Assembly: GCA_023412695.1 (NCBI GenBank)
Contig: JAEYNG010000284.1
Coordinates: 1-6,407 of the forward strand
DNA length: 6,407 nt
Direction: 5' to 3'
From: Planctomycetota bacterium
GTDB lineage: Bacteria; Planctomycetota; Phycisphaerae; Phycisphaerales; UBA1924
The notes under the pieces were generated by a model. It was not told where the DNA came from. It was given only the letters and a program-made list of their open reading frames with translations, and did no database searches. A program made the position numbers and the translations under genes. Positions 5,942-6,407 of the stretch are shown here, piece by piece. Positions within the stretch are counted from its first letter, which is position 1; every line of letters begins with the position of its first letter.

Positions 5942-6407
5942 GCGAGAACCAGTCCACCGTCGGCAGCGCCCCGTCGCCTGTTACGGCAATCGCCTGCAGC
6001 CACTGCAAGCTGCCGGTGCCGCCGGGCCTGGTAGAGCCCGGCGCATCGACCCAGTTCTGCTGCACCGGCTGCCGAACAGCCTTCGAGATCATCCACTCGT
6101 GCGGGCTCGACCGCTACTACGAGCTCCGTGAGCGCCTCGAAACCGAGAGCGAACGCACACCCGCCCGCGGCACAAGCGCCAAGTTTGCGGAGTTCGATGA
6201 CCCGTCGTTCCGTTCGCTGTATTGCCGACCGGTTCAGCAATCCGGCGGCGCTCAGGTACTCGTCACTGAACTATTCCTCGAGGGCGTGCACTGCTCGGCG
6301 TGCGTCTGGCTGGTCGAGCGGCTCCCACGCGTCTGCCCGGGGGTGATCGAGTCGCGTCTCGATCTCCGCCGCGGAATGGTACGGATCGCCTGGGATGACT
6401 CCAAGGT
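5938..6407 (+). CDS. ccoI: Copper-translocating P-type ATPase, CcoI/FixI type (N-terminal part, cut by window edge)
   Basis: The reading frame from ATG 5938 stays open to the right edge (156 complete codons), so only the N-terminal metal-binding region is visible. It starts with a Cys-rich domain of the kind found at the head of CcoI ATPases: CSHC (Cys20, Cys23) in CSHCKLPVPPGLV, then FCCTGC (Cys41, Cys42, Cys45), followed by the conserved AFEIIHSCGLDRYY (48-61). A heavy-metal-associated domain begins near residue 107 with the Cu-binding motif GVHCSACVWLVE (Cys119, Cys122), the form typical of CcoI/FixI. Family members of roughly 700-850 residues move Cu(I) out of the cytoplasm for insertion into CuB. 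The membrane helices with CPC, the DKTG phosphorylation site and the ATP domain would lie beyond the window, so activity cannot be judged. Position after ccoG, ccoH and the SafE-like gene agrees with this role. Confidence 0.93.
   Translation, partial: MSENQSTVGSAPSPVTAIACSHCKLPVPPGLVEPGASTQFCCTGCRTAFEIIHSCGLDRYYELRERLETESERTPARGTSAKFAEFDDPSFRSLYCRPVQQSGGAQVLVTELFLEGVHCSACVWLVERLPRVCPGVIESRLDLRRGMVRIAWDDSK

Overview
The window is a GC-rich stretch of bacterial DNA packed with genes on one strand. It holds most of an operon for a cbb3-type (C-family) haem-copper cytochrome c oxidase, the high-affinity terminal oxidase used at low oxygen, followed by its assembly and copper-supply genes. Order, left to right: ccoNO (catalytic subunit CcoN fused in frame to the cytochrome c subunit CcoO), ccoQ, ccoP (short, one haem site), ccoG, ccoH, a SafE/DsbD-like membrane protein, and the first 156 codons of a ccoI-type copper P-type ATPase that runs off the right edge.

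Layout: positions 3-2351 carry the fused catalytic subunit, whose frame is open to the left edge, so its true start may lie outside. Positions 2362-2544 and 2577-3188 carry the two small membrane-anchored subunits. After a 48-base gap without an obvious ribosome binding site, 3237-4673 (CcoG), 4683-5165 (CcoH), 5162-5941 (SafE-like) and 5938 to the end (CcoI) form a tightly linked assembly module. Stop and start codons overlap as ATGA at two junctions, and the Shine-Dalgarno overlaps the previous stop as TAAGGAG at two others. No gap exceeds 50 bases. I saw no RNA gene, mobile element, CRISPR array or convincing terminator, and no operon promoter; a promoter would be expected left of the window.

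How the genes fit together: CcoNO and CcoP with CcoQ form the oxidase. Electrons would pass from a soluble donor through the single haem c of CcoP and the haem c of the CcoO part to haem b and the haem b3/CuB site in the CcoN part. CcoG (iron-sulfur, cupric reductase family), the SafE-like protein and CcoI all carry Cys motifs consistent with Cu reduction and membrane transfer for the CuB site, and CcoH is the small assembly factor.

Organism: the ccoNO fusion, monohaem CcoP and SafE-like gene recall the layout I know from Bacteroidota, but the high GC and protein composition do not fit typical members of that phylum. A GC-rich Planctomycetota (for example Phycisphaerae) or related lineage is my best guess, with low confidence. 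The system is recognisable rather than new. The points worth a second look are the subunit fusion, the reduced CcoP and the copper-handling cassette.
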